Shown here in pieces: positions 42,856 to 55,100 of a DNA stretch of 64,000 nt (positions are counted from its first letter, which is position 1; each line of letters begins with the position of its first letter). The DNA comes from Phytopythium helicoides (lineage: Eukaryota > Oomycota > Peronosporomycetes > Pythiales > Pythiaceae): contig JANFNE010000069.1 of the NCBI GenBank assembly GCA_024867545.1, positions 62,001-126,000 of the forward strand, given 5' to 3'. The notes beneath the pieces are model-generated. The model made no database searches. It worked only from the letters and a program-made list of their open reading frames with translations, and was not told the origin of the DNA. The translations under genes were made by a program, and so were the position numbers.

Positions 42856-43095
42856 GCTCGCCTCCACCTCGACGCGAGCGCGCTCACCGCCTGTCGCCTC
42901 CACTCGCGCTTTGTATGACGCCGCGCCTTCTTCCGCCCGATCATGGCGGCACAAAGGGGGGAGGCGGCATACTACACTAACTCTACAAAGTACGAATCTA
43001 TAGGAGTGTAGTTCGCAAAACACGTTGGAAACCATTTTGAAAACGCGGTGGTAACTGGTTGAACCCGATGTTGATTTTGACTTGGCATTCGTATA

Positions 43096-44832
43096 TCAAA
43101 GCAGGATGATGGAGCTTGCCAAGGCGTCGATCATGGGGGCGCCCGCCCCGGCCGTCAGTAGGAAGACGGAGACGCTGAGGAAGATGGAGATGGGCAGCGC
43201 AGGCAGCGCGTCCACGCGAGCCAGCAGGTACAGCGTCACGGCCAGCCCCTGCGATCGCAACGAGCGTCAGTCACTTGCAGCTCCATCAACCAGACGAGAA
43301 AGGACGCACCGCGAGCACCGACACGAAGCACGCGGCGAAGGCGGCGAAGCTCTGCAGCGCGGCGCGCGCCACTAGCACGCTGTAGAAGATGAAGTCACCC
43401 AGTCCGAGCTTGATGGACTTGTCGTCTGGCTCGCCCTGGTCGACGGTCTCCTCAACATCTTCTAACGCTGATGCCGATGCGGTGAACTCTGGTGGGAAGA
43501 CGCTAGTCACGGGTGGATATGGCTGCGATGGCGGTACGTGGCAGACGAGGTAGTAGGCGTACAGGTTGCGCCAGAGCCGGTTGGGGTCGCCGGCGAACGC
43601 ACGGCTCAGGTCCCCAGCGGACCGCTCGAACTGCGAGTGCTGGTCGCGAAGGAACATGTGAAGTTGGTGACCGAGGGTTTCCAGTGTCTTGGATGTTCCA
43701 GAGTTGCTGCTCGTTAGGCCAGCCGTGAGCAGGCGCTGGAAGAACAGATGCTCAGGCATGCTGGAGAGCTTGGCGTGGCTTTGCTGGACTGTTTTCGCAG
43801 CTGCCAGCTCGGCTTCAGATCTTCCAGGTGCAGTGTGCGCTGCCTTGAGGTGGTGCGCGTCGGTCACATCAGCTTGGAAAAGCAATCCAGGAATGGGAGT
43901 TCCCTTTTCTTGCACGAGATCTACTAGCCACCGGAGGGGACCCATGGGGGTGAGCACTGCAAATAGGTCCCAAAACGCGAGCATCACGAGTAGCATCCAG
44001 ACGCTCCACTATAAACCAGTGAGTTCGCATTACAGAGACAATTAAAAAGGCAATCGTACCTGCGGCAGTTGAGCGAGTTGCCAGGCGACAATGACACTGC
44101 TGGAAATGAGGTAGGCACGCTCGACAGAGGACGGAATGCCTTTCTGGTAGAAAATGCCGAGCACTCCGACGACAGCGAAATTGTACATGACGAAGGCGAG
44201 CGCAAATTGGTCAATGATGAAGACCCCACCGAGCGCAAGTACCACAAGCTTGGCCCCAACGACTCCAAGAAGGGCAGCAGAGTAGAAGACGCAGTATCCG
44301 AGGAAAAGCTTCATCCCATTGAACTTGTACAGCAGCACGATACCGAAAGTCAGCAGCGCAATGAATGCAATTACGATCATCGCGTTGCATAGCGCCTCAA
44401 CCGACTTCTGCGCCGTCGACAGAGTAGGTGATGTGTCGATGTCTTTGTAGTACATGTACGCTCTGCAGCAAGCCAGTGTTAGATACCTGAGCAACAGCAG
44501 CAATCGAGGTATCAACAACGAACCGCATCGAGTGGGTGGTTTGTGGATCCGAGATGCTGCACACAGCAAGACTGACCGGGCATCAGAATCTCCGCAAATT
44601 GAAAAACCAGGAAATGAGCAGCATACCTGGTGATAAGCATGGTGGTCGCTACAGGCCACATCACCGCGTAGAAGCTGTTGAGCTGGTGAATGATGGCGCT
44701 CAGCGGGATCTCATCGGCGCTGCAGGTGTTTCCAGCGTCTGCGATCTGCAGATTCCGTTCCTTTTGCAGCTCGCGCGCGTCAATGGGCTGGAATTCGTTC
44801 TTAAGCAGCGGTTCTGCGTACGAGCGAGACAT
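43096..44832 (-). CDS. PSEN: Presenilin (gamma-secretase/GxGD aspartyl protease)
   Basis: Four exons, complement(43096..43248, 43310..44008, 44060..44462, 44627..44832), 486 residues, phase-consistent. Presenilin is the catalytic subunit of gamma-secretase and an ER membrane protein. Catalytic Asp residues lie in AFWDLFAVLTPMGPLR and in KLGLGDFIFYS; the conserved PALP motif lies in the last exon (DALPALPISIF). Multiple hydrophobic helices flank both. The loop between the catalytic helices is long and polar, as in other presenilins. The short cytoplasmic N-terminus begins MSRSYAEPLL. Head-to-tail behind CNOT2 with a 240-bp gap, divergent from DRC4. Confidence 0.93.
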
Positions 44833-45371
44833 TCTGTATGGCAAAGTATTGCATGTGAGTGGCCCAAGCACACCGAAGCAGCACCCCCTCAGAAGACAAC
44901 TCACCCGCTAGCATCTTCGTCACCACCGTAGCCAGTGTGAAAGTCGTGGAGGCGCCGCACTGCCACCTTGGACCGGCCGTTGCCCATGCCACGAGAGTTG
45001 CGGGTGCCGATCTTTTGCCTGTGTGGCACATGGCGGATCTAGCCCGCAGCTCAAAGCATGGAAGCGACGCTCGGAAGGGTCGCATGGTCAATGAGTCGCC
45101 AATTTGATCGGCGATGCAGATCCGCTGAGTTGATCTCACATTGGGGGCAAGCACACGTTGTAGTTGATCGATGGCAGCGACTCATCTAGTGGCGTGATTT
45201 TCAAGGACACGATGAGCCACTTACTGTCCATCATCATCAAGCGCAGAGAAAGCCCGAAGTCATGGATGTGCTATTTCAAAAGAGAGTGAAAGGTCGGTGA
45301 AACGATCAGTTGGGGCTGGACTTCCCCCAAAAGCAGATCAAGGACGACACAAAGCTGGAGCAGCAGTAGTC
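44833..45371. promoter_or_regulatory. Divergent promoter region of presenilin and DRC4
   Basis: 539 bp between two divergent start codons. No coding sequence or clear motif recognised. Confidence 0.4.
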
Positions 45372-46948
45372 ATGGGGCCGAAGAAGAAGGGAGGCAAGAA
45401 GGGCAAGAAGGGCAAGAAGGAGGAGGAGCCTCCGCCGGAAGAGCCTTCAGGTATGTAAGTGCTAAGGATATGGATTGGAAAGTGGCTAATTCCTGGCCCT
45501 CACAGAATACGATACGATGGATGTGCCGATGCTGAAGGAAGTGATCCAGATGCTCCGGCAACAGCTCGACAAGGCTCAAGTTGACCGAAACTACGTACAG
45601 CATGAGCGGGTACGCTCTTTTTTCCATTATCATAAAGCTCTACATTGAGCATCAACTAACTCTTCTCACCGCTTCTTTCAACCCCAGGACATGATCGAGT
45701 CTTTCTACGACATCACAAAGCAGGAGCTGCGCGAACACGAGCAGCTCATTATGGCTAAGGACCGCGAGATGGAGGTTATGGAGGACAACCACCGGGTTGA
45801 AGTCCGCGTGTATGTGCAGAAAGTCAAACACCTCGAGTATGAGCACTCTGCCAACGTCAAGCGAGCAAAAGCCGATGGTGTTGGCCATCTCGATGAAGAG
45901 AAAGACCTGCACTTGCATCGAGAGACAGTTCTGCGCAGTACGAAACAGTCGTTGCGACTCGAACTCAAGGAGCGAGATCTGTCCAACGAGGACGAAATCG
46001 ATCAGATGAAGCAGGCACACGAGAAGAACCTGCTCAAACTGCGCGAGCAGTTCGAAAAGAGCAATGCCGCACTTGCTGCTCGCTGCCAAGCACGGCTTGA
46101 AGAGTTACAAGAAGCGCTCGAGTTGCGGCGCAAAGTGGATATCCACGAGATCGAGGAGCGCAAGAATCTTCATATTAACGACTTGATGAAGAACCACGAG
46201 AAGGCTTTCACCCAGATCAAGAACTACTATAACGACATCACGCGTGACAACCTTCGACTCATTGATTCACTCAAGAGCGAGATCGCCACAATGAAGAAGA
46301 AGGCCGCAGCCAATACGAAACTGATGCATGATGTATCACAAGAAAATAAGCGCCTGTCAGAACCTCTAGCCGCTGCGCTACAGGAAGTCGAGCATCTTCG
46401 CCATGAGCTCAAAGACGAGCAAAAAGACAAGCTTTCGCTACGCCATGCCCAGGCAAGGCTCCAATTTCTCACCCGACAAATCCAAGAGCTGCGTGAGTCG
46501 CAAGCTGAACTCAAGATGCGTTACCGCGCACTCGAGCAAGAACGCAATACGTTGTATGACTCTTTCGAGCAGACCGTCCAGACTATTCACAAGAAGGGTG
46601 AATGCAAGAATCTCATTCTGGAACAGCGTCTTGCTGCCATGGACGACCAGCATGCTCGTAAGTCAGGCGCAACTGCAAGAATTACTCTCTGCCGCAAATC
46701 TTGACCCAGCACAGGCCCGACGTGTTACGGAGACGTTAGATGGAATGCTGGACGCCCGAAACAGCAAGATTCGAGAGCTCGAGTATGGCCTCGCAAAAGA
46801 GAACAAGGCGTTCAACGACTCGCTTCGGACATTTACCGACAAACTCGCCAAGTTTGGTGTCCCCGAGGAAGAAGTGCGGTCGCTTGGATTCAAGCCACTC
46901 GCGGGCAATCCGAATATGAGTCCCGCAGGACTAGTTGCGGTCGAGTGA
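45372..46948 (+). CDS. DRC4: Dynein regulatory complex subunit 4 (GAS8/trypanin)
   Basis: Axonemal coiled-coil protein of the nexin-dynein regulatory complex, needed for flagellar beating. Exons 45372..45450, 45506..45609 and 45688 onward. The Lys-rich start MGPKKKGGKKGKKGKK, VIQMLRQQLDKAQVDRN, MIESFYDITKQELRE, FTQIKNYYNDITRDNL and the C-terminal AANLDPAQ...LDGMLDARNSKIRELEY...GVPEEEVRSLGFKPL all match the family. The frame changes near 46657: codons through MDDQHA are in one frame and the rest in another. Either one base is extra or a 22-nt GTAAGT...AAG segment (46658..46679) is spliced. With the frame joined the protein is about 470 residues, normal for DRC4. The 3' end faces DNAAF10, whose stop is 111 bp away. 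Confidence 0.9.
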
Positions 46949-47058
46949 GCAAGAGAGGTTTCAAACACGTAAATACGCAATATACTGGTACTCGTGCATG
47001 CAAACTGCCTTCATTACGCACTCGATCATTCCGACTCTCCGGTGAGGGCAGCGCCACA

Positions 47059-48322
47059 CTAATACTTGTTGGTCTTGGTCACGATGTAGACCCGCACTGT
47101 TTGGTCGAGCGACGTGAGCACACAGAGTCCCTCGCGGTCGGGGCTATCATAAGTTTCCAAAAGATACACGTTAACAAAAATGAGAAAGAAACATTCTTCT
47201 CAACGGCGGCCTACCTCCAATCCATGCTGACGATCGGCTGCGTTGAAATTATGCGTGAATTGAGTAACTCAGCAGTGCCACAGACACCATAAAGCCGTCC
47301 ATCCGCGTCTTTGCCGGTCCGCGAGAGGGGATAGTGGCTGTACCAAGTAAAGGAGTTAGCGCTGAGTGCCCAAAAGAGGCTAGGAAGGATGAAGCACTTA
47401 CTACTTGTAGAAGTTGAAGCCTCCGTTACCGCCGCCAGTCATGAACAAGTCGCGGTTCTGCGGCAGAAAGCGACCCTGCCAGACTGTCGACTTGTGCGCC
47501 TTCTCGGTCATGCAGGCAAAGCCCTGCTCCGGATGGAAGGTGCGCAAGTCATAGATGCGGAACTTGGACTCGAGTGTCGTGACGAGCAGCTTGTTCATCT
47601 CAATGTCCTTGCGGTCGAACTGCACATTGACGACGCCATTCTGACAGTTGGTCTCCCACCGCAGCGAGTTGGTGCGCAGGTCGAACATCTTGATGTCTCC
47701 ATTGTCGTAGCCACCGACAACGCAGCGCTCCGAGTCGTTGAACGAGTTGCCAAAGCACACCGTCCAGCAGTCTCGCGCAGCCTCCGCGTCCTTGGGGGCC
47801 AGCGTCACCACGGGGTCGGCCACGCGGACATCCCACACTCGAATAAACCCGTCCCGACCACCCGTCACGATCTCCGGCGCGCCGCCTCCAATGTTCTGTC
47901 CTCCACACCCATCAATGGCGTTCACCAGCGACTTGTGCGCCTGCGCTTCGTACACGGGCACTTCGGGCTTCTCCAAGTCCCTATCACCTCCACAAGTCAG
48001 GCCCAAATCCCCACTCCAAGGAGCAGCATCCAACTCACCAGACGCTCATGACGCCGCCGTAGTCGCCCGTGGCCAGGTGGCGGTCCTCAAGTGCCGACGC
48101 GCCGAACGTGCCGCACTTGATGCCGTGCTTCTTCTCGAGCTCGGCGTGCGTCTTGAGCTCGCCCTGGCTGAGCCCCAAGACCGAGATGGCCCCAGTCGCC
48201 TTGGGGTAGATGCCCATGGCCACGAACCGCGCGGAGCACGGCACCCAGCGCGCATCGTTGGGCGTGAACGACAGCGAGCGATTCACGTGCTCGATCAGCT
48301 GCGGCGCGTCCGTCGTGTCCAT
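47059..48322 (-). CDS. DNAAF10: Dynein axonemal assembly factor 10 (WDR92/Monad)
   Basis: Four exons, complement(47059..47143, 47215..47337, 47402..47980, 48039..48322), 356 residues, equal to the usual length. WD40 beta-propeller adaptor that links HSP90/R2TP chaperones to axonemal dynein preassembly in the cytoplasm. Family text is continuous: [105 protein letters not shown] and [10 protein letters not shown], with [15 protein letters not shown] at the end. All introns keep phase. Start at 48322, 295 bp from the divergent PhzF gene. Confidence 0.95.
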
Positions 48323-48616
48323 CGCGTGGCAGCGGCAGAGAGCGGGGAGGTCGACGACTGAAGCGCGATCCGAGCCGCCATGAGCAGCTACGAGTCGCAC
48401 CCGCACGCCTCTTCGGCGGAATCGTGTATGCCACACCACATTCCATCGTCACAAGAACATTCGCTACACTGACCTTCACTATGTGGTTGCATTTGCCCTC
48501 ATGTGGCAACGTTTGTGCCAGTGATTTTGGTTCTGTGTTGCTTGTTGAGGGTACCATAGTTGAAGACTCCATGTCAAACATGGCTCTCATTTCCGAATTG
48601 ACCACCGAAAGCCCAC
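48323..48616. promoter_or_regulatory. Divergent promoter region of DNAAF10 and PhzF1
   Basis: 294 bp between divergent starts; no specific site recognised. Confidence 0.35.
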
Positions 48617-49805
48617 ATGGCGTCGATCCCGTTTGTTCAGGTGCGGTGGTGTCGATAGTCGAGCGAGGTTGATGAACTTAAGGCTGACTTTTGCTGTAGG
48701 TGGATGCATTCACGAGCGAGCCGTTCCAGGGCAACCCGGCGGCCGTCACGCTCATGACGCCGGAGCAGTTTTTCCAAGAGGAGGCTTCCGAGTGGATGCA
48801 GCGAGTCGCGTTCGAGGCGAACGTCAGCAACACGGCCTTTGTCGCCCCAAGGTTTCAGGGAGACAACGCCAAGGACAGCCAGGTGGTCGAGTTTGATCTT
48901 CGGTGGTTCTCGACACGTAAGGACTCGTCTTGGAGAGATTGCTTCTGCTGCAGCTAACACGATGTCTGTGTAGTTGCGGAAGTAAAACTGTGCGGACACG
49001 CGACGCTTTCGACGGCGGTTGTGCTCCTAGACGCTGGACACGTCCTCCCGTCGTCCACAATCCACTTCCACACCAAGTACGGTGACTGGTTCTGGTTCAA
49101 AGCTTCTTTGATGGATTTTCCTTCTCATGATTGTATCTGCCGTGTCCAGGAGTGGTGTTCTCGTGATTCGATTTGAGACCATCGCTGATGCTAAGACCAC
49201 GAGCAAGACCGAACGGTACCGGGTCGTCATGGACTTCCCTATCGTCATTCCGGAACCGCTGCCAGCTGGTGTCTTCTTGCTCGATGAAGTCGCTGCGTCG
49301 CTGGGAATCAATCGCTCTGGTATCTTGGAAGCATTGTGGGCTCGTGTGGACTTGCTGATTCACGTCGACGAAGCGAGTTTCGTATCATTGAACCCAGACT
49401 TTCCGCGCGTCGCCAAGATTGAGGGCATTCGGTACGTGCAAGTCAGGTCTGATCGGATGAGCGCACTCTAACAAAACTACTCACTGTTCATTTGAATCTT
49501 TCAGCGGGATTATCGTTACCACTGGCATGGAAGGGACCAACGGAGTTGATGCCGACTTCCGCAGCCGCTTCTTCGCGCCGCGCATTGGTCTCAACGAAGA
49601 CCCGGTGACCGGCAGCGCTCATTGTGCTCTTGCTCCGTTTTGGAGCGCCAAGTTGGGAGGCAAGCACCAGCTGACTGGGTTCCAATCAGCACCGGCGCGT
49701 GGAGGCTTTCTTGGCGTCGAGTTGCCTGAGGCGTCGCCTGACCGTGTACTGATCAAGGGTGAGGGTGTCATTGTGCTTCGTGGGGCGCTCACAACGCACC
49801 CGTAG
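48617..49805 (+). CDS. PhzF-family isomerase-like protein 1, catalytic Glu replaced
   Basis: Five exons (48617..48640, 48700..48916, 48974..49088, 49150..49431, 49505..49805), 312 residues; the donor of the third intron (about 49081-49095) is uncertain. PhzF/PBLD-like fold with two similar halves: VDAFTSEPFQGNPAAV, EFDLRWFST, LCGHATLSTAVVLL, the second half VVMDFPIVIPE, and RFFAPRIGLNEDPVTGSAHCALAPFW. Family members are isomerases or epimerases using a Glu in the N-x-S-E-T-x-F motif; here it reads NVSNTAF, so the general acid/base Glu is Asn. Either catalytically altered or inactive. Tandem copy follows 484 bp downstream. Confidence 0.88.
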
Positions 49806-50289
49806 GTCGGGAGTGTGCGGACTCGACTACACGGCGATCGTCACGATTGAGCCAACACAGTCATTGAAGGGAACCTGCCTAGTATCTATTCACATCGACC
49901 TTCTCGCAGGACTACCAGAGTGAAATCCAAGCGAATCGCTACTTTGGATGATACAGTGTGCCAAAAATCCTGGATACTAAGTGCCGTGGGGCTGGCTGGG
50001 CGTGCAAGGCATTGGCCTAAGGAGCTTTCATCGGCGATTCCCACCCCTCAGTTGCGTTGCCTAGTTTGCACACGTTTCGGCCATGGCCCCAAGAGCGCTG
50101 GACGAGTCAGTTCAAATGTCCTGGTGCTGCTCTCGATGCATGCATAACAATTGGTGGAGGCCTCTGTCCACCAGAACTTTCGTGGCCTGCTCATGCTGGG
50201 TGGTTGAAGCATCGGCGACGTCTCCGGTTATCGCGGGATAGTCGCATCGACATCGATGCTCACTCCGCATCGAACTACTTGCCACTCAA
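49806..50289. other. Intergenic between the two PhzF genes
   Basis: 484 bp; no gene or repeat recognised. Confidence 0.5.
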
Positions 50290-51491
50290 ATGACGGCCCC
50301 CACGCAGCCTATCCTGATCTACCGGGTACCGCACGACTGATACTGCGACGATTTACGCTTGATCTCATGTTTGGAATCGTATAGGTGGACGCCTTCACGA
50401 ATGAGCCATTCCAGGGCAATCCCGCGGCCGTCACTTTGATGACCACGGAGCAGTTTTACCATGAAGGGGCGTCAGAATGGATGCAACGCGTTGGGTTCGA
50501 GATGAATCTCGGCAGCACGGCCTTCATGGCGCCGCGAGCCTCTATCACAAGCGAATCGAGCTCAGTCGTCGAGTACGATCTCCGTTGGTTTTCGACCGGT
50601 ACGATTGTGTCACGAGACTGCAACCAGTTCCTAGATGAATGCGTGACTAACACGCAGGTCGCAGTGACTGAGGTCAAGTTGTGCGGGCACGCGACGCTGG
50701 CAGCCGCAGTTGTGCTTCTAGACGCCGGACACGCAGTGCCGACCTCCACAATCCGCTTTCACACCAAGTACGCCACGAACTATCATTTCCTCACGCTAGT
50801 TGAGTGAGCATTGTCCTCATACCCTCTATGCGTTGAACAGGAGCGGCGTTCTTGTGATTCGGTTCGAGGCTTTCACTGGGGCTAGCCTCGGGGGCGAGGC
50901 TGAACGATACCGGGCCGTCATGGACTTCCCTATCGCCATTCCGGAACCGCTGCCAGCTGGCGTCTTCTCGCTCGATGAAGTCTCTGCGTCGCTGGGAATC
51001 AATCGCTCTGGTATCTTGGAAGCGCTGTGGGCTCGCGTGGATTTGCTGATTCACGTCGACGAAGCGAGTTTCGCATCATTGAACCCAGACCTTCCGCGCG
51101 TCGCCAAGATTGAGGGCATTCGGTGCGTGCTGATATTACCGTGTGACTCTCATTCGTCGAGCACTCACATGTCGTTTACTGTTCTCTCAGTGGCATCATC
51201 GTTACCACTGGTATGGAAGGGACCAACGGAGTCGACGCCGACTTCCGCAGCCGCTTCTTCGCGCCGCGCATTGGTCTCAACGAAGATCCGGTGACCGGAA
51301 GTGCTCATTGTGCTCTTGCTCCGTTTTGGAGCGCCAAGTTGGGAGGCAAGCGTCAACTGAGGGGGTCCCAGCCAGCCCCCACTCGTGGAGGCTTCCTGAA
51401 CGTCGAGCTTCCTGAAACCATGCCCGACCGTGTGCTGATCAAGGGCGAGGGCATCGTGGTGCTTCGTGGGGCGCTCACGACGCATCCGTAG
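50290..51491 (+). CDS. PhzF-family isomerase-like protein 2, catalytic Glu replaced
   Basis: Five exons (50290..50325, 50385..50598, 50665..50803, 50841..51122, 51191..51491), 323 residues, phase-consistent. Clearly a duplicate of the preceding gene: the last exon differs by few residues and the intron positions match. The N-terminus differs (MTAPTQPILIYR). The position of the family's catalytic Glu is Ser here (NLGSTAF), different from the Asn of copy 1. LCGHATLAAAVV, VMDFPIAIPE and EDPVTGSAHCALAPFW are intact. Intron 3 is only 37 nt (50804..50840). Confidence 0.88.
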
Positions 51492-52128
51492 ATCGGTTGC
51501 TCGAGTTCGAGAGCAAGGCCATCGCAATCATCGCGATGCGCCGAGGCCAAGCGTTGCTACTCCACGCAGAGCTACTCTAGGATGGGACGCACGAGTGCGC
51601 AGAGCCTATCCAATGTTCAGCGCACCGCTCGGTGGCTCCTCACGCATTGCAAATGCAGCTCAGCACCTCGGTGGCCATCGAGCGCGCCATGTCAGCGATG
51701 GACAGCACCATTGTGTAGCTCCTGAACCATTGGGTGCACCACTTGCAATAATCGCGCGCAAGGTTGCAGTTATGTACCCATACGCTACCCTTCGTGTCTA
51801 TATTAGCAATTTCCGTAGGTTCTTTTTTTTTGGACCAACACGAGAGCCCATCATGCGTCAAGTCCGATGGCCGCCTTTCTCCCCTGCGAGAACGAATACC
51901 TCCTCACTCTCTCGGTCTCACCACCCGCAGTTCAACCATTGCTTTCAGCCAATCCAATCGCTCGAGCACCTCCAATACGCCCTCCCATTGGCTGTAAAGA
52001 GGCATCCCCTAGCCCTCCATCTGTTTCACATACCTGCCATAACGCGTAGCAGGCCTGGCTCCTCGTCACTTCCGCTTCCGATCGACCAAGGCGAAGCGAG
52101 GCGAAGGTGATCGACGCGCGGCGCCCCC
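51492..52128. other. Intergenic upstream of GPCR bigram
   Basis: 637 bp; no supported gene. Presumed promoter of the receptor gene in the right half. Confidence 0.5.
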
Positions 52129-55100
52129 ATGGCCGGCTCCAGCTCGGGGGAGACGGCGGCGCAGCTGCGCGCGCAGACGGTGGTGTCGGCCACGTCGTCC
52201 GTGCTCTCCATCATCGGCGCCTTCTACATCCTGGGGCGCTACTGGTACGCGCGCCACCTCAAGAAGAAGTCGCTCTCGGTCTACGCGGCCTCGGCGCACA
52301 ACCTCGACGTCACCAAGGAGCTCATCCACGTGCTCGCTTACCTCGTAGGTGGCCATTCGTGGAATCGCGCTGCAGGTTTTTTTTTTCGTGGCGAGAATTT
52401 TAACCGCTGCGTCGTGGATAGGACTTGTTTGGCGCGTTTGGCCGCGCGTTTGGGGTGCTCCCCACCGAGACGTTCGACCAGGCCAAAGGAGAACCTGTCA
52501 CGGGCATCTGCAAGCTACAGGCGTTCGGTACGATGCAGTTTTGCAGGCGAGTTGCTTCCCGGTTCGCTGACTCACGCCCGCAGTGATCACGTTCGGGGAT
52601 GGGGCGCCGATCGCGTGGAATTTCGTCATGGCGCTCAACCTCTATCGCTGGGTCTGCCTCGGTGAGGACCAGCAGATGCTGCAGCGCAAGATCAAGTGGT
52701 ACATCCTCGGCACGCTCGCCTTCACGCTGACCATCCCGACGATTTGCCTCTCGAGTGCGTTCCTCATTTTGTCAGATGCTCAGAAAGTAATCGCTAACAA
52801 GAGCATTGTTGTCCGCAGTGGGCAAGTTTGGCGATGCAGGACTCTGGTGCTGGGTCGTTGTTCCCGGCAACTCAACCGAAGAGCTCTGGTGGATGCTGGG
52901 CACGCTGTACTTCTGGGTCATTGCTGGCGGCATTACAATGAGCGTGTTCCTCATCCTCGTCAAAATTGACATGCAGCGCCGCCTCAAGACGTATGAAAAT
53001 GAGGACGCGAACGAGGCATACTACGCCGTAGTCCACAATCTAACGGTGTATATCACCGGGTTCATTATCTGCTGGCTCCCCGCAGTCATCGATCGCGCGT
53101 ACAAGACAATCACAGGCGAATCCAGCTTCGTATTGGACATGCTACATGCGACCATTGTCCCATTGCAAGGCTTTACGAACGCAGTCATCTATGGCAAGTT
53201 CCACATTTGGGTCGTCCGGCATGTCCGACAGCCCTGGTCTGCGACTGCGCGCGGATACTCGGCAAATAGCACAAAGCAGTCGGACCTACTCATGATGAGT
53301 AGCCGCGTCCAGGAACGCGAGCGGCACCAGCTTGGCACGGCGTCCATATTTATTACTACGTTCGACATGAACTGGACCGCCTGTCCTTCCAATTTGGTGC
53401 GTGTGTGCTCCATGGCGATCGTAACGTGAGGGGATCTCACTCGACTTCTCATTTAAATTTGCAGGAGGACTGGATACCTGCGAAGAAAGACCTGTACGTG
53501 TTTTCGCTGCAGCACTGCGCTGGAGTGCAGGAAATAGAGCAAACGATCCGAAGGTACTTGCTGCGGGTCAACTACCCGACCGCGTATCGATCGATCACAT
53601 CCATCGCCGGAACTGCATTCCGTGGCCAGGTTCAAGACGTACGTTGCGGATGTTTTCATGCATGCGTTGCTTCCCAATCTGACTAATATAATTTTGTCTC
53701 GCTGAATGATTAGGCCTCGGTTTGTCAAATCATTTTCGTCAACAACGCAGACGACTCAAGCGGGAACTTCCAGTTCCACGCTGCCGATGGACGGATGTGG
53801 GCGAAGCGGAAAATCTTCAGCGATGTCGTCGGCATGCCAATCCGATACTTTGACGCTTCAATCGCGTTTGTTACTTGCAACCTGAGTACAATCATGAACA
53901 ACACTTCGCAGCGACTCAACACGCCTCTCGAGACAAGCGTTGCGGCGAAACACGCACTTACAGCGAGCCTCATCCAGTCGTTTGGCATGGATGTGGATCG
54001 TGCCGCTATTGACTTCCCCAACTTGTATCATCACACATTCCTGTCGGGGAACCTCAATTACGACGTCGACATGCCCAAGCCCATGCTGACGGCGGCAATA
54101 GACCAGGCACTCAAAGCAGAGTCACTCAAACGGTCAACGGACATCGCGATCCAATCCAAGATCAAGGCTGTGCGATCTCTGCAGCAAGATGAGAGACCGT
54201 CCAAGCACCACGTGCTTCAGCTTGACAAACAGCACGGCAACGTGCCAATAGACTGGGATCTGCTCTTCGTGAAGAGTCGGAATTCACTTGGCCGCGACAG
54301 TGATGCAGACTCTTCGGCTGAGCATTCAAGCGTCGTATACGAGGAGGTTGTGACAGCATGCGACGACGGTCTTCCGTTCACGCTACTGCGATCACCAGGT
54401 GGAGAAGACACAGCTCTCCGAGACATGGAGTCCGGGCTTTCCAAGCCTTCAGTGACGGTGTCTGTGGAGGAAGACAGACAAGTGCACTGGGCGGATGAGC
54501 CTCAAGAACCTCAGCGAAGATGGTCGTTTGGGTGGAACTCCTTTTTGGATAGCCTTTTCACGCCCGAGACGCCAGATTCTGACCCGAATTCGCCACCAAG
54601 CGTTCAAGCTGTGCAGTCTGGACGTGGCGGTCGATCTCTTTTCGGGGACAAGGCTCTCGGCAGTAGTCGTGGGCTGTCGGTGCGTAGCGACACGAAAAAG
54701 GTGACTGATTTGCTCGACAAGTTCCAAATGGCATCGGAAAATGCGGGGAGGAAATGGCAGGAACTGTTGCGCTTTGACCAGCTTCGTGCTGCGCTTGAGG
54801 CCAAGGAGGTGTTTTGCGGATTCGAGGAGCCCACAATTCAATTTTTGCCGACGTACCCGCGCAAAATTGGGGCTGCCGCAACGTTTTCCATGGTCTCGGA
54901 GCGATCAAATCGCGAATTGTTCCAAGAGACGAACGTCGAGCAATCACTTGCATATGTTCCACCAGCATACAAAGACCGCATTCTGGCGCATTCACTACAA
55001 GACACCAAGAAACGAATGCGCAATGTGGGCTACTGGTTGTGTGAGGAAGTGACCACTTCAACGCACAAACCTGTATGCAGTGAGTACGAGCTCGAGATTG

